DNA from: Pilatotrama ljubarskyi
Taxonomy: Eukaryota; Basidiomycota; Agaricomycetes; Polyporales; Polyporaceae
NCBI GenBank assembly: GCA_022385805.1
Contig: MU277794.1
Coordinates: 1-49,184, forward strand
Reading direction: 5' to 3'
Length of the DNA stretch: 49,184 nt
The notes beneath the pieces are model-generated. The model made no database searches and was not told where the DNA came from. It was given only the letters and a program-made list of their open reading frames with translations. A program made the position numbers and the translations under genes. Within the stretch, counting starts at the first letter, position 1; each line of letters begins with the position of its first letter. Of this stretch, positions 36,371 to 46,527 are shown piece by piece.

Positions 36371-37183
36371 ATGCTCCTGCGTTCTCTTGCTCGCCCGACT
36401 CTCATCTCCCGCCAGTTGCCCCGCCATTCGTCTATATTGACCAGGGCGATGTCAGTAACTCATATTGACAGCACTACCCAGCTTGACGGGATCCTCTCGA
36501 GGTCAAAGGACAAGCTCTCGGTAAGCCATGCAGCCGGAAGCCGCTACAACTGGCTGCTAACCTGAACGCACTTCATCGTCAGGTCATCGACTTCCATGCG
36601 ACCTGGTACGCTATTACTGGACTGCTCGGAGATGGTCCCGGCTGACCCTGTGAGAGGTGCGGCCCGTGCCATATGATCGCTCCGACATACGAGGCACTGG
36701 CCAAGCAATACCCCCATGTCAACTTCCTGAAGTGCGATGTGGACCAGGCCAAGGATGTAGCCGGCCGATACCGCATTACCGCTATGTGCGTATGAGGTCC
36801 GATCGGAAGAAGCCTCGGAGCTGAACTGATGAGACGCAGGCCGACCTTCGTCTTCCTCAAGGGCGCGTCCGAAGTCGAGAGAGTCCGCGGCGCCAATAAG
36901 CCGTAAGTTCTGCCCCCACTATGCTATGGAATTTGATGTGAACCGTTTCATGTTCACCTTGTATCTCTTCTACAGCGCTCTCGAGGCCGCTGTACGTCGC
37001 CATTCATCTGGACCATCTGGCGGCGCTTTCACGGGCACCGGCCACAAGCTCGGGGATGGCTCTTCTTCCACTGGCTCGGGACCAGGAGACGGAGGCGTCG
37101 TCGCTTTTCAGAGGCTCGACCCGCAGGTGAAGGTGTTCCTCTGTCTACTTGGAGGCTACATCCTCTTTTGGTGGCTCAAATGA
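36371..37183 (+). CDS. Thioredoxin-domain protein with N-terminal presequence and C-terminal membrane segment
   Basis: Exons 36371-36520, 36583-36605, 36657-36785, 36840-36902 and 36976-37183 give 190 residues. A basic, Ser/Arg-rich N-terminus (MLLRSLARPTLISRQ) resembles a mitochondrial presequence; initiation at the second Met (MSVTHID, codon 27) would remove it. The thioredoxin fold follows: VIDFHATWCGPCHMIAP (active site C59-G-P-C62), VNFLKCDVDQAKDVA, ITAMPTFVFLKGA with the cis-Pro, and VRGANKPALEAAV. A Gly/Ser-rich linker of about 35 residues leads to a C-terminal hydrophobic stretch (VFLCLLGGYILFWWLK) that reaches the stop codon. It is thus a candidate tail-anchored thioredoxin rather than the soluble 105-residue enzyme. 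The disulfide-reductase fold is certain; location is inferred. Confidence 0.92.
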
Positions 37184-39277
37184 GTGCGTGGCATTCTTGC
37201 TTGCGTGTATCACATGTACTACGGCAGTATGAACACAACTTGGCTGTTGTGGTCTGAGCCAGAATTCGTGCCCTGGCGCGCTTGACATATAACCTTGGAA
37301 ATAGCAAACGCCGATCCTATCCGTTGGTGCCGCGGTCGTGACGCGCAGCCGGGCAGAAGCGTACGTCAATCCGCTAAACCTGACTAGTGACTTCACGCAT
37401 TGACCGATCGACGTGTCAGAATAGAGCGTGTATATGTGTTGCACGCACAGTCAGACGCCTTCGAATGGCGCTCAGGATGTATCCCGACGGTCTTACAAGG
37501 GAGAGACGCAAGGTTGACCCATGCTCCAGTACCCTATCTGACGTTGTTCGGCATGGCCCCGGAAGACGCCAAGTAATTTTACTTCTGGTAGGATTGGTGG
37601 AGTAGTATCGTGCGGGCTTGACCCGGGGATATCAGCAAGTTATTCACTCGGCGGCACTGCCGTCGCGCGGTCGCCGCCGTGGGGCTTCGTCCAAAATGAC
37701 GCGCCGCGGGCGTTGCGGACGTAGAACCCTTAAATTCGGGCACCCGAGTTGCACAACCTGTCACGGCGTCCCGAGAGCGACTTCGCTGATCCCTGCCCAA
37801 TGCCAAGACACGTTAGCGCTGCTCGACAGCGTCGAAGTTGCCGCCAGCGCGGAGGTATCTGACGCTGCGAACCCTGCACGTTTGATATTACTGATACATC
37901 GCCACTCGACGACAGCGGTTGAGCGATAGTGGTCGTACCAGTTGCTGATAAGTGGAGTTGCCTTCCGACCATCGTGGCGTCTTGTAGCGGACTGTGCGCG
38001 TCGCCGACGCGCTCGCTCGAGGTCGAGCGTTGGATTGCGTGCATTTCAGTATCAAGTAAGATGGACCGTAGACAACGTTCATCCTAGCAGCTCGCTAACA
38101 CTGTTCGGGACATAGCTCTTTGGACGAATCATCCGCATTATACATAATCCCACAGCATCTGATAAAGCCTGGGAATGAGAACCCGGCGGTCAAAGTAAGG
38201 GTAATCCTTGGCAGCAATATTTTCTCAAGAGCGACCTCTTCGCGAACCCTGTTGTCACCCTTGGAGTGGTGCAGCGGGGCGTCGGCTAGCATTGGCTGCG
38301 GTTGCAGGGAATAGGAAGAAGCGAACTCGCGCAAGACCGTTCCGAGTCGCACGGCGCTCTCCGTTCAAGCGGACGCCGCTGTACTGACAGCTGCTGACGC
38401 TACTCAGTTTGTGCTGCTATTGCTGACTGCTCAACCAGCAATCAAGTGTTCTTTCAACAAGGCTTCGGACTACGTGGGTCATGAAGTGCATCCGTGTATG
38501 CACGACTCCGAGTATGTCAACCAAGCACTGTCAAGGTCGACGACTGCCGCATCCGATTCACCACGCCCCGCAGTCATTCACACTGCATTTCTCGCGGCAA
38601 TCGACTTCCCGGCCTTACATCTCGCGCGAGGAAGCGGAGAACAGGACGCGGGCAAAGGTGATCTCTGCCTGACTTGGCCTAACCGGGAAGCGGAATGCCC
38701 ATCATTTCACAAGGTTGTCTACCGAACGGGGGCGACCATCCTGTGCGATCAGGGTGACTCGGGGTCGCCCCAAGCGGGCCGCGCACAAAGCAGGCTTCCG
38801 GATGGCGTGCGGTTCGTCTCAGTAGCATCCCAGCGGCTACCGATAGTTACGAATTCAGAAACTCAGAAGACAACAGTGCAGCGGGTGGAACACACGGTCA
38901 GCGCCAATACCATGCGACCCCGATTGATTCGTCACCATGGACTGTACAACCCCGTCGCATGTCCGGGCTTCATGTTCGCCCACCTTATCGCCGGAACTGC
39001 TCAATGCTCACGCAGAACCAGTCGTTCGGTCTGTCTTCCGTATCGGATAGGTAACGTCAATCTCCTCCGAGCGCTAACGATCCGAGATCTACTGCCAGAA
39101 GCATTGGCTCGCGACACACGGTCGGCGACGCGAGATGTTTGCTCGCTTACAGACCCAATTGCGGAATTATTTTGCAGAGACGAAACGTCGTCCTGCAGTC
39201 CAATAAAGAGAGTGCGCCAAGCAGGCCCGCTTTCCAGTTCCCCCTCGCCCGCGCAGGTTCTCTAGCCCGGTTGCGCC
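37184..39277. other. Long intergenic region without a supported gene
   Basis: About 2.1 kb before the Pls-like gene. It contains one 284-codon open frame (38411-39265, listed separately) and nothing else recognisable. Base composition is more even than in the flanking genes. Confidence 0.5.
38411..39265 (+). CDS. Orphan open reading frame, doubtful
   Basis: A single uninterrupted frame of 284 codons starts ATGCTGCTATTGCTG and stops 12 bases before the ATG of the next gene. No domain, signal peptide or repeat is recognised. Composition (Ser, Arg, Ala, Thr, scattered Cys) resembles translated non-coding DNA, and it would occupy the promoter of the adjacent gene. It is kept only because of its length. 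Confidence 0.15.
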   Translation: MLLLLTAQPAIKCSFNKASDYVGHEVHPCMHDSEYVNQALSRSTTAASDSPRPAVIHTAFLAAIDFPALHLARGSGEQDAGKGDLCLTWPNREAECPSFHKVVYRTGATILCDQGDSGSPQAGRAQSRLPDGVRFVSVASQRLPIVTNSETQKTTVQRVEHTVSANTMRPRLIRHHGLYNPVACPGFMFAHLIAGTAQCSRRTSRSVCLPYRIGNVNLLRALTIRDLLPEALARDTRSATRDVCSLTDPIAELFCRDETSSCSPIKRVRQAGPLSSSPSPAQVL

Positions 39278-42200
39278 ATGTCGATACCTCTGGCCTTCCT
39301 CACCGACCTACCGAACCCGACGCCTGGTGTCTCCCTGGGTGACCAACTCGCCCAGGTTGTGACTGACTCAGGACATGTATCCACACTGCTTGATTGTCTC
39401 TGCACGACAGACGCTCCCGCTCTTTGGTCCACCGACGCGTCCCGTCCGCCCGTAACCCATGCCGCCCTCCATCGCTTCATCTCCAAATTCGTCCTCCCGA
39501 CCTCTGGCCTGCATACCCGACTCGGTCCCAATGACAGGGTCATGGTCGTGCTCCCGACGAGTCCCGAGAACGCAGTCGCCCTCCTCGCCGTCTCGAGTTA
39601 CCATACCTGCGCTCCCGTAAACTCCGGGTGTACCGCGGGGGAACTGAGCGAGGACGCACACCGCCTACGTGCGAAGGCAGTTCTCACGACTACCGAAGCG
39701 GTCGAGAGACTCGAACTGCGAAGACTGAGGGAGGAGCTCCGGTGCGAGGTAATCTTCGTCCATCCCCGATCCGACGGTCCCGCCGGCCTTTTCGACATGT
39801 CCGTGATGGATGAGAGTGCCGAGGATGACAACTGGTCCATTGTCCAACAATCATCTCAACCTCCTTCGCGACTGCACGGTCTGTACGACAAGTCCCTAGT
39901 GCTACACACGTCAGGTACGAGTGGCAAGAAGAAGGTCCGTGACTCATTGATACTGTCGGAGACGCACAGCTCATACATCATGATATAATTAGGTGGTACC
40001 TTACACTCTGCGAGCTCTCATCGTTGGAACATGTGCCGTTGTCCGCTCTTGGGACTTGACACCGGAGGATGTAAATAGTAAGTTGCATGCGGCCTCGAGC
40101 GGTCTGTAGTCTGACCGAGCGTCATACTCTCAGTGAACATGATGCCGCTCTTCCATGTCGGCGGCATTGTGCGGAACCTCTGGGCTCCCGTGTTCTCTGG
40201 TGGCAGCGCTATCATGTGTCCAGGGTTTGACAGCACCGCGTTCTGGTCGATTATCATGGCTCGCGGAGCTACCTGGTATGGCTAATCCCGAACTTTTGCG
40301 ATGTCTTCTCCACTCACGTCACCATCTAGGTATTATGCGGCACCCACGATGCACCACGCTATTTTGGCGTCGAAGCCTGACTCCATCGTCCTCTCCAGGG
40401 ACACTCGCATCCGTATGGTCGCAAATGCCGCAGGAGGGCTGTTGCCTACACTCGCGGTCCAGCTCCGTGAGACGTTCGGAGCTGTCATCCTTCCGTCCTA
40501 CGGCATGACGGAGTGTATGCCTATCGCTTCCCCGCCTACTACCTACGCTCTGGAACGTCCTGGGTGCTCGGGTGTCGCATGCGGTCCCTATCTGTCCATT
40601 CGCGATCCATCCAACCTGGAACGCGAAATGCCTTGCGGAGCTACTGGTGCCGTCTCAGTTCGTGGCCTTCCTACCTTTGATGGGTACGAGACAGGGCCGG
40701 ACGCTCGTCTGGACACCTCGGCCTTCTCTTCGGAGGGGTGGTTCGATTCTGGCGATGTCGGCTTCATGGATGAGGATGGATACCTGTACATCACGGGGCG
40801 GTCCAAGGAGATCATCAACAAGGGCGGAGAAGTCATCTCGCCGTTCGAGATCGAAGAGGCGATTGTGTCCGTGGCCAAAGACCGCGTTAAGTCCACCATC
40901 GCATTCTCCATCCCTCACGACGTCCTTCAAGAGACCATCGGCGTCGTCATTGTTCCCGTCCCTGGGTGCCCTCGGATTGGTCTCTCGGAGCTGCTGGACT
41001 TGCTCAAGGTTCAGCTGCACCCCTCCAAATGGCCCTTCGCCGTCGTCTACATGGACGACCTCCCGAAGAACAGTGCTGGGAAGCCCCTGAGAATCAAGCT
41101 CGCCGAGCGTCTTGGCATAGCATGCTTGAGCGACGATACTCCCGCGATCTCACGGCATTACGAAGCTGCAGTGCCGGACAAGAACGCTCCCCTTTCCCAG
41201 TCCATCCCCTGCTCCACAGTGTCTCTCGACCTGCCTGGCGTGGAACGTGCGATTGCGAACATCGGTGGAGTCCAGGAAGTCGCTGCCCGAATCCAGCATG
41301 CTGGCGCTTCGGAAGCATTAGTTGCTGTAGGTCCCCAGTCTGGGCTCGACTCTGCCGCCATCGTTCGAGCGCTCGTGAATGTCGTTCCTGGCTATGCTAT
41401 TCCCTCTCCTCTGTACGCCTTCAACGGGCCTCTGGCGCGCATGCAAGACCATACGGTCGACTGGGACGCAATGGTGGCTGACGTTGGGCATCGGAACGCG
41501 AGTGCCATGTCCCCTCAGGCATTGGTAATCCGGGACATCGTCGCAGAACTCTTGGACAAGGAGCCCACCTCTATCACTGGCGATAGTGACTTTTTCCTTC
41601 TCGGCGGCAACTCTCTGCTTCTAGGGCGGCTCGCGCACTTGATTCGGAAGGAGACTGGGGTGACCGTTCGAGTCCCCTCGATTTTCACGCACAGCACGAT
41701 CAATGGTATCGCTTCGCTGATAGAAGCCGACGAGATTTCCGGGCCAAGCAGCGCCGACAAGACTGCTGTCAACACCATCGCCAACTCTCCTGCATCGTCC
41801 TCGAAGTCGTCGAGCTCGTTGGACCTCCCTGCTCTCGAGTACGGCCTGCCTGACGAGGATCGCGGCCGTAGTCAGACCCACCCACTGTCGCTCATTCTAC
41901 AAGCCATTCCTTTGATCTTCTTCTATCCTCTAAAAGCCGCGTTCACTTGGACCGGCATTGTCTACATCCTTGCGTTTTCCACCCGGTACATCACTTCCGG
42001 CTACTGGCCCCGCATCGGGTTCCTGCTCGTGGCCGTCATCACATCCAGGCTTGTAACGCGGATCTTCTTCCCCCTGCTGAGCATCGTGGTCAAATGGGCG
42101 GTCATCGGCCGCTACAAGCCCGGGACGTACCGCTTTTGGGGCAACTACCATCTACGGTGGTGGATTACCAACCAGTTCCTTAGGTGTGCCGGACGCGGTA

Positions 42201-44301
42201 TCTTCGCTATGCATCCCTCCTTGGAGATTCTGTACCTCCGGCTACTTGGGGCCAAAATCGGCAACGACGTACATATCAGTTCGAACGCGAAGCTAGGCGA
42301 ATACGACTTGCTCACTCTCCACGATGGATGTCGGATCGACAATGCTCTTGTTCGCGGTTTCTGCGTGGAACGCGATGGCTGCTTCCGACTCGATTCCATC
42401 GTCGTCGGTCGCGGCGCGACCATCAACACGTATACGCAGGTCGCCCCGGGCGCTGTCATTCCGGACGGGGCGGTCTACGGCCCCCATGCGTCATCCCACG
42501 ACGAGCCCTCTCCCAACAATCTCGCTAACGCTAACAGCGCAGTCGTCGCAGAACCACATTGGGCGCTGAAGCTGTTCGTTGCTGGACCCATCATCTTCAT
42601 CGTCAAGGTCGCCGCGCACATTCCCTGGTTCGCTGCCCTCTTCATCCTCCTGGCGCAACCTCCTCCCCCGGGTAACCTTGGCTCCGAGCTCGAGCGCGTC
42701 ATCGTATGGTTCGCATCCCCGGATCGTGTGGCCTGGCACAGCCTTGCTCGTATCGTTCGTGTTATCTTTCCTCCTGTCCTCCAGATCATCTTCGGCATCA
42801 TCATCAAACGTCTCATGGGGCTCAACCGCGAGGGCCCCGCAGCTCAGGAATCGCAGTGGTCCTTGCTTCGCCGATACATCAACCACAGCTTGCTCAGCCA
42901 GAAGGCACTCAAACGCGCGTACGACATTATCGGTTCCCATTACGAGATGACCTCCGTCATCTGGCGATGCATGGGCGCGAAGGTCGGGAAGCGTGTGTAC
43001 TGGCCCGGCTCCGGCTTGTACTGCCCGGATCCGGAGTTGCTCGAAATCGGGGACGATGTCGTCTTTGGCTCCCGCTCCGAAGTCTACACCACTGACGGCC
43101 TCGGCTCCGAGAAGGTAGTGGTCGGGAACGGCGCGATGATTGCGGACCGTGTCGTCTTGCTTCCGGGGACCACGGTCGGGAAGCGTACGGTGATGGGTTC
43201 AGGGGCCCTCGGCCGTCGCGGCGGAGTCTACGAGGATGGCTCAGTGTGGATGGGCTCGGAGGGCGGCGAGGCGGTCTGCTTCAAGAGGGGCAGCAAAGAG
43301 GCGGACGACGGCACCCCGACCACGACGCCATTCGGGCGCGCGTTCTACGAGCGCAAGGCCCCCTTCTTCGTCTTCCCGTACTCGATGCTCGTCCTCATCA
43401 ATGTCGGCGTAGCCATCCTCTCCGCAGGATTCTGGTCGATCGGTCCGGTCGTCGGCATGCAGGTCCTCAACCAACTGCGTATCCACCTCTCGTATCTCCA
43501 CCTGTTCCATGACGGTCCGCGCCAGATCTTCGTCCTCTTCGGTCTCATCGGCCTCTGGTTCACCGCGACGTTCAATGTCCAGGCAATCATTGCGCTTCTT
43601 TGGGTCATCGCCACGAAGTGGCTCATAATCGGTCGCCGCAAGGAGGGCAGCTATAACTGGGACGAGAGCTCCTACTGTCAACGGTGGCAGCTCCATCTCG
43701 TACTCTCCAAGCCGCTTTACCGCGGCTACGGCAACGGCGGTATCCTCGGGAGCATCAGCGGCACTGCGTACATGGTCTGGTATCTCCGTGCCTTGGGTGC
43801 GAAGATTGGCAAGGACTGCGCCGTCTTCGCTGGCGGACGCATCGGGCTTATGACGGAACCGGAGCTGGTGGAGCTCGGCGACCACGTCGCCCTCGACGAT
43901 TGCTCCGTCGTCGCGCACATCAACTCTCGCGGGCAGTTCTCTCTCAACCGCCTGAAGATCGGCGCCGGGTGAGTACCTACGCCAACTCTGCGGTTCTTCA
44001 CGTCTGACGGCTTTCTCCCAGATCCGCGATGCGCTCGGGCTCTCGTCTACTCTCCGGAGCGTCAATGGAAGAGAGCTCCATGCTGCTTGAACACACGCTC
44101 CTCACCTCTGGCGAGATCGCCGAATCCGGGGGCGTCTATTCTGGCTGGCCGGCTCATCGGCTCGACCAGGACAAGTACCTCCGGAAGCAGTCTTCGTCCC
44201 AACTCCTATCCTCCATCAACTACAGCTCATACTACAGAAACCTCCAAAAGGAGCACATCCAGCTCGAGGGCCGAGCGACGCCAGCTCGACAAGAAGCTTG
44301 A
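39278..44301 (+). CDS. NRPS-like adenylation-carrier protein with membrane segments and three LbH blocks (Pls/PosA-type architecture)
   Basis: Exons 39278-39934, 39993-40077, 40134-40275, 40330-43968 and 44022-44301 keep phase and give 1600 residues. The adenylation domain has LHTSGTSGKKKVVP (about 210-223), YGMTECMPIA, WFDSGDVGFMDEDGYLYITG and PKNSAGKPLR with the catalytic Lys. It is closest in style to acyl/oxalyl-CoA-ligase-like enzymes. A peptidyl-carrier domain follows with DSDFFLLGGNSLLLGRL (phosphopantetheine Ser about 723). From about residue 810, hydrophobic segments alternate with three left-handed beta-helix hexapeptide blocks (LGAKIGNDVHISSNAKLG, MGAKVGKRVYWPGSG, LGAKIGKDCAVFAGGRIG), each preceded by a KWAVIGRYKPG or KWLIIGRRKEG type motif. 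This is the order of epsilon-poly-lysine synthetase: A, T, membrane segments, tandem condensation-like domains. No condensation HHxxxDG or thioesterase domain is present. It probably makes or modifies a membrane-proximal amide or ester; the substrate is unknown. Confidence 0.88.
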
Positions 44302-44805
44302 GCGTCACCAGCGCGAGCTCCGGGAGGCGAAGAGGCGGCTGGAGGTGATGATGCACAAGACGGAGGTGCTCCGCGCGTCGACGCACGGCCCCCCAAAGCC
44401 GTGAGGTTGGCCGTCGACTCTGGGAAGGGCATGTGTGTAGGATCGCTCGTACAATGTTCTCGCTTGTTTGTCTCGATTAGATCATAGACTCGACTCGGAT
44501 TGGGTTGCTGTATTGCTAGCAGCGTTGTTTATAGCTGTTCTTTTCCATCCGCACTGTCGTTATGGCCCCATCGCTCCTTATAGTTTACCGCACGGTCATC
44601 TTGTATGCGTGATTCTTCACTTGGAGTACATAGCACCTTATGCATTAATCTAAACCCTCCGCAGTGTGCGTATGGACAAAACGCTACGACTGAGGTGGCT
44701 TGTGGAGCCAAGGCAGCGTACATGGCTCTAGCGTGTTTGGACATCCGAACCCAGTCATAGTGACTCGAAGAAGACGACAGTACTGATACATGTATGGAGT
44801 CGCAC
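44302..44805. other. Convergent 3' region
   Basis: 3' flanks of the Pls-like gene and of the intradiol dioxygenase. The first 100 bases keep an open frame of Arg/Glu-rich character (to 44404) that could be an alternative end of the Pls-like protein. Otherwise nothing is seen. Confidence 0.4.
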
Positions 44806-45768
44806 TCAAGCCATGGTGAGCTTGTAATCTTGCCGACCAACCGCTATGATGTCGCGATGTATCCTGTGTTCCTTCAGCCTCGCGTTCCACCAGCCGATTC
44901 GAGCCCTCGCGTCCAGATCATCCTCGGGGAGCTCAGGCAGCCCCCAGTACTTCTCGTCACCATTGGCAGGGGGAATCGACCAGCAAGTCATCATGTTACC
45001 CGGCCGATAACCACGGGCATATTTCGCTCTGCAGGGGGTGAGGATGCCGACAGTATATGAGCAGTACGATGCAACGCACGGGTCAGTCTTCATGTGGTCG
45101 GTGCTGTTTCCGGGGCACACGTACGCCTGCGTCGTCATCGGCCTATGCTTACCACTGACGCCGCTGACCATAAGATGGATGTGCCCCGCACGCCGGCCAA
45201 TGATCTCAGAGCCGTAGTCTCCCGGGCGTATGCTGAGGACCTCCACGCGGCCATGTGCGTCCGTTTGCACCTTGCCGCGTAACGTCCAGGAGGCGAAGTA
45301 GTAGCTACCGTCGGGATCGGCTTGCCACCAATCGAGCGTGGCATGCGGGATGGGTTCGCCCTTGTCGTCTTTGACTTCAAAGAGGAAGAGGAAGGGGCCG
45401 TACTCTTTGTACCAGCATCCGTACGGTCAGGCGTGATCTATCCGAGAAAGGGATGCACTTACTGTTAAGGAGGGCTGCTGGGGCCAGGACCGCTCTACCG
45501 TCCTCGATTTGTCGCTGTGGTGCGCCAAGAATGTAGAATGGCCCTGGAAAGTGGATGAAGGGTGAGACCGATCAATGCACTCCCAGTGAACAGTAGCGTT
45601 ACCCTCGACATCGTCCTTCTCATTCCGTCCGCGGAACCCAAACGACCACGCAAGGGGGTTGTCGACAACGACCATAATCCATGCCGAACGGATGAAGCTG
45701 ATGAGGCGTGTCAGGAGGCCGACGCCGATGTGTGGGGCCCAATCTGCCACCGTCGAGACCTGTGCCAT
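44806..45768 (-). CDS. Intradiol ring-cleavage dioxygenase
   Basis: Non-heme Fe(III) enzyme that opens catechol-type rings between the two hydroxyls. Model exons 45768-45603, 45543-45463 and 45404-44806 give 281 residues. Family features are DVEGPFYILGAPQRQ, GPFLFLFEVKDDKGEPIPHA, DWWQADPDGSYYFASW (first Tyr ligand), RGKVQTDAHGRVEVLSIRPG with PGDYG (second Tyr), and RRAGHIHLMVSG (both His ligands). The middle donor is GTAACG. The N-terminal part (VGLLTRLISFIRSAWIMVV and PLAWSFGFRGRNEKD) does not look like the usual helical linker domain of catechol 1,2-dioxygenases, so an upstream exon may be missing. No signal peptide is seen. It is divergent from Pom152. Confidence 0.85.
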
Positions 45769-46527
45769 GACTTTCAACGTTTCGCTAGAACGCGCGTGGG
45801 GATAAGGCGTGAGTGGTGGGTGGATCAGCGTTGAAGCACGAGCAACAAAGCTATATATCTCTCATGATCTCCCTGTAAACACGACCCCTGTGTCAGTTGC
45901 TGCGGTCTCGTGCCTCCTTCACCTCCGCGAAGCAAATAGCGTGGAAAATAAGGTTGGATGCAGGTGCCATGGGCGTGCCATCCACTGATCGCCGGTGAGC
46001 ATACGTCAGCTCAAGTGGTGGTAGTATAGCGCATGATGCAGATGGCTCCTGCTGCGTTGATCAGGACCTGTGAGATAATGTATGTTAGCTGGGGCTACTA
46101 TTGCTGGTAAAGTCCCGAATATATCTCACCATCAAGCTCCTTGTCATATGAATGTGCTCAGTGATACCATCATGTCAGATGCGAAAGCCTTCCAAGATAA
46201 CATGAGAGGCAGGAGTACTGATTAATATTACCGATGCGTGCAGCAGTCCGACTGGGACCAAGGGAAAGGCGCCCGCAGACGCGTCGCGTCGCGGCCAGTT
46301 TCCCTACGATCACGTGCAACGCCTGGCGCGGGCGCGTCTGCTGTGGTGCAGGTTGTTGCAGTCCTGTCTTTGTCTCCTCCGCTGATGTCCTCCACGCCCC
46401 TCTGCTCCTCTTCATAACAGCCGCGAATTGAGACCTACTCTACGCAACACACGGGTCGCTGACTCTACGACACCAAGTTCGCCGAGGGACGCCAGCAAGA
46501 CCCCGACCACCTGCGCAGCTCAGTGTC
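45769..46527. other. Divergent intergenic region, intradiol dioxygenase and Pom152
   Basis: About 760 bases containing both promoters. No gene or repeat is seen. Confidence 0.45.
45852..45858 (-). promoter_or_regulatory. TATA-like element of the intradiol dioxygenase gene
   Basis: TATATAT lies 84 bases upstream of the proposed ATG on the minus strand, a reasonable distance for a fungal TATA box with a short leader. Confidence 0.3.

Noticed and set aside
43241..44065. 274-codon minus-strand open frame
   Set aside because: Antisense to the Pls-like gene, with a charged composition caused by GC-rich third positions of the real frame.
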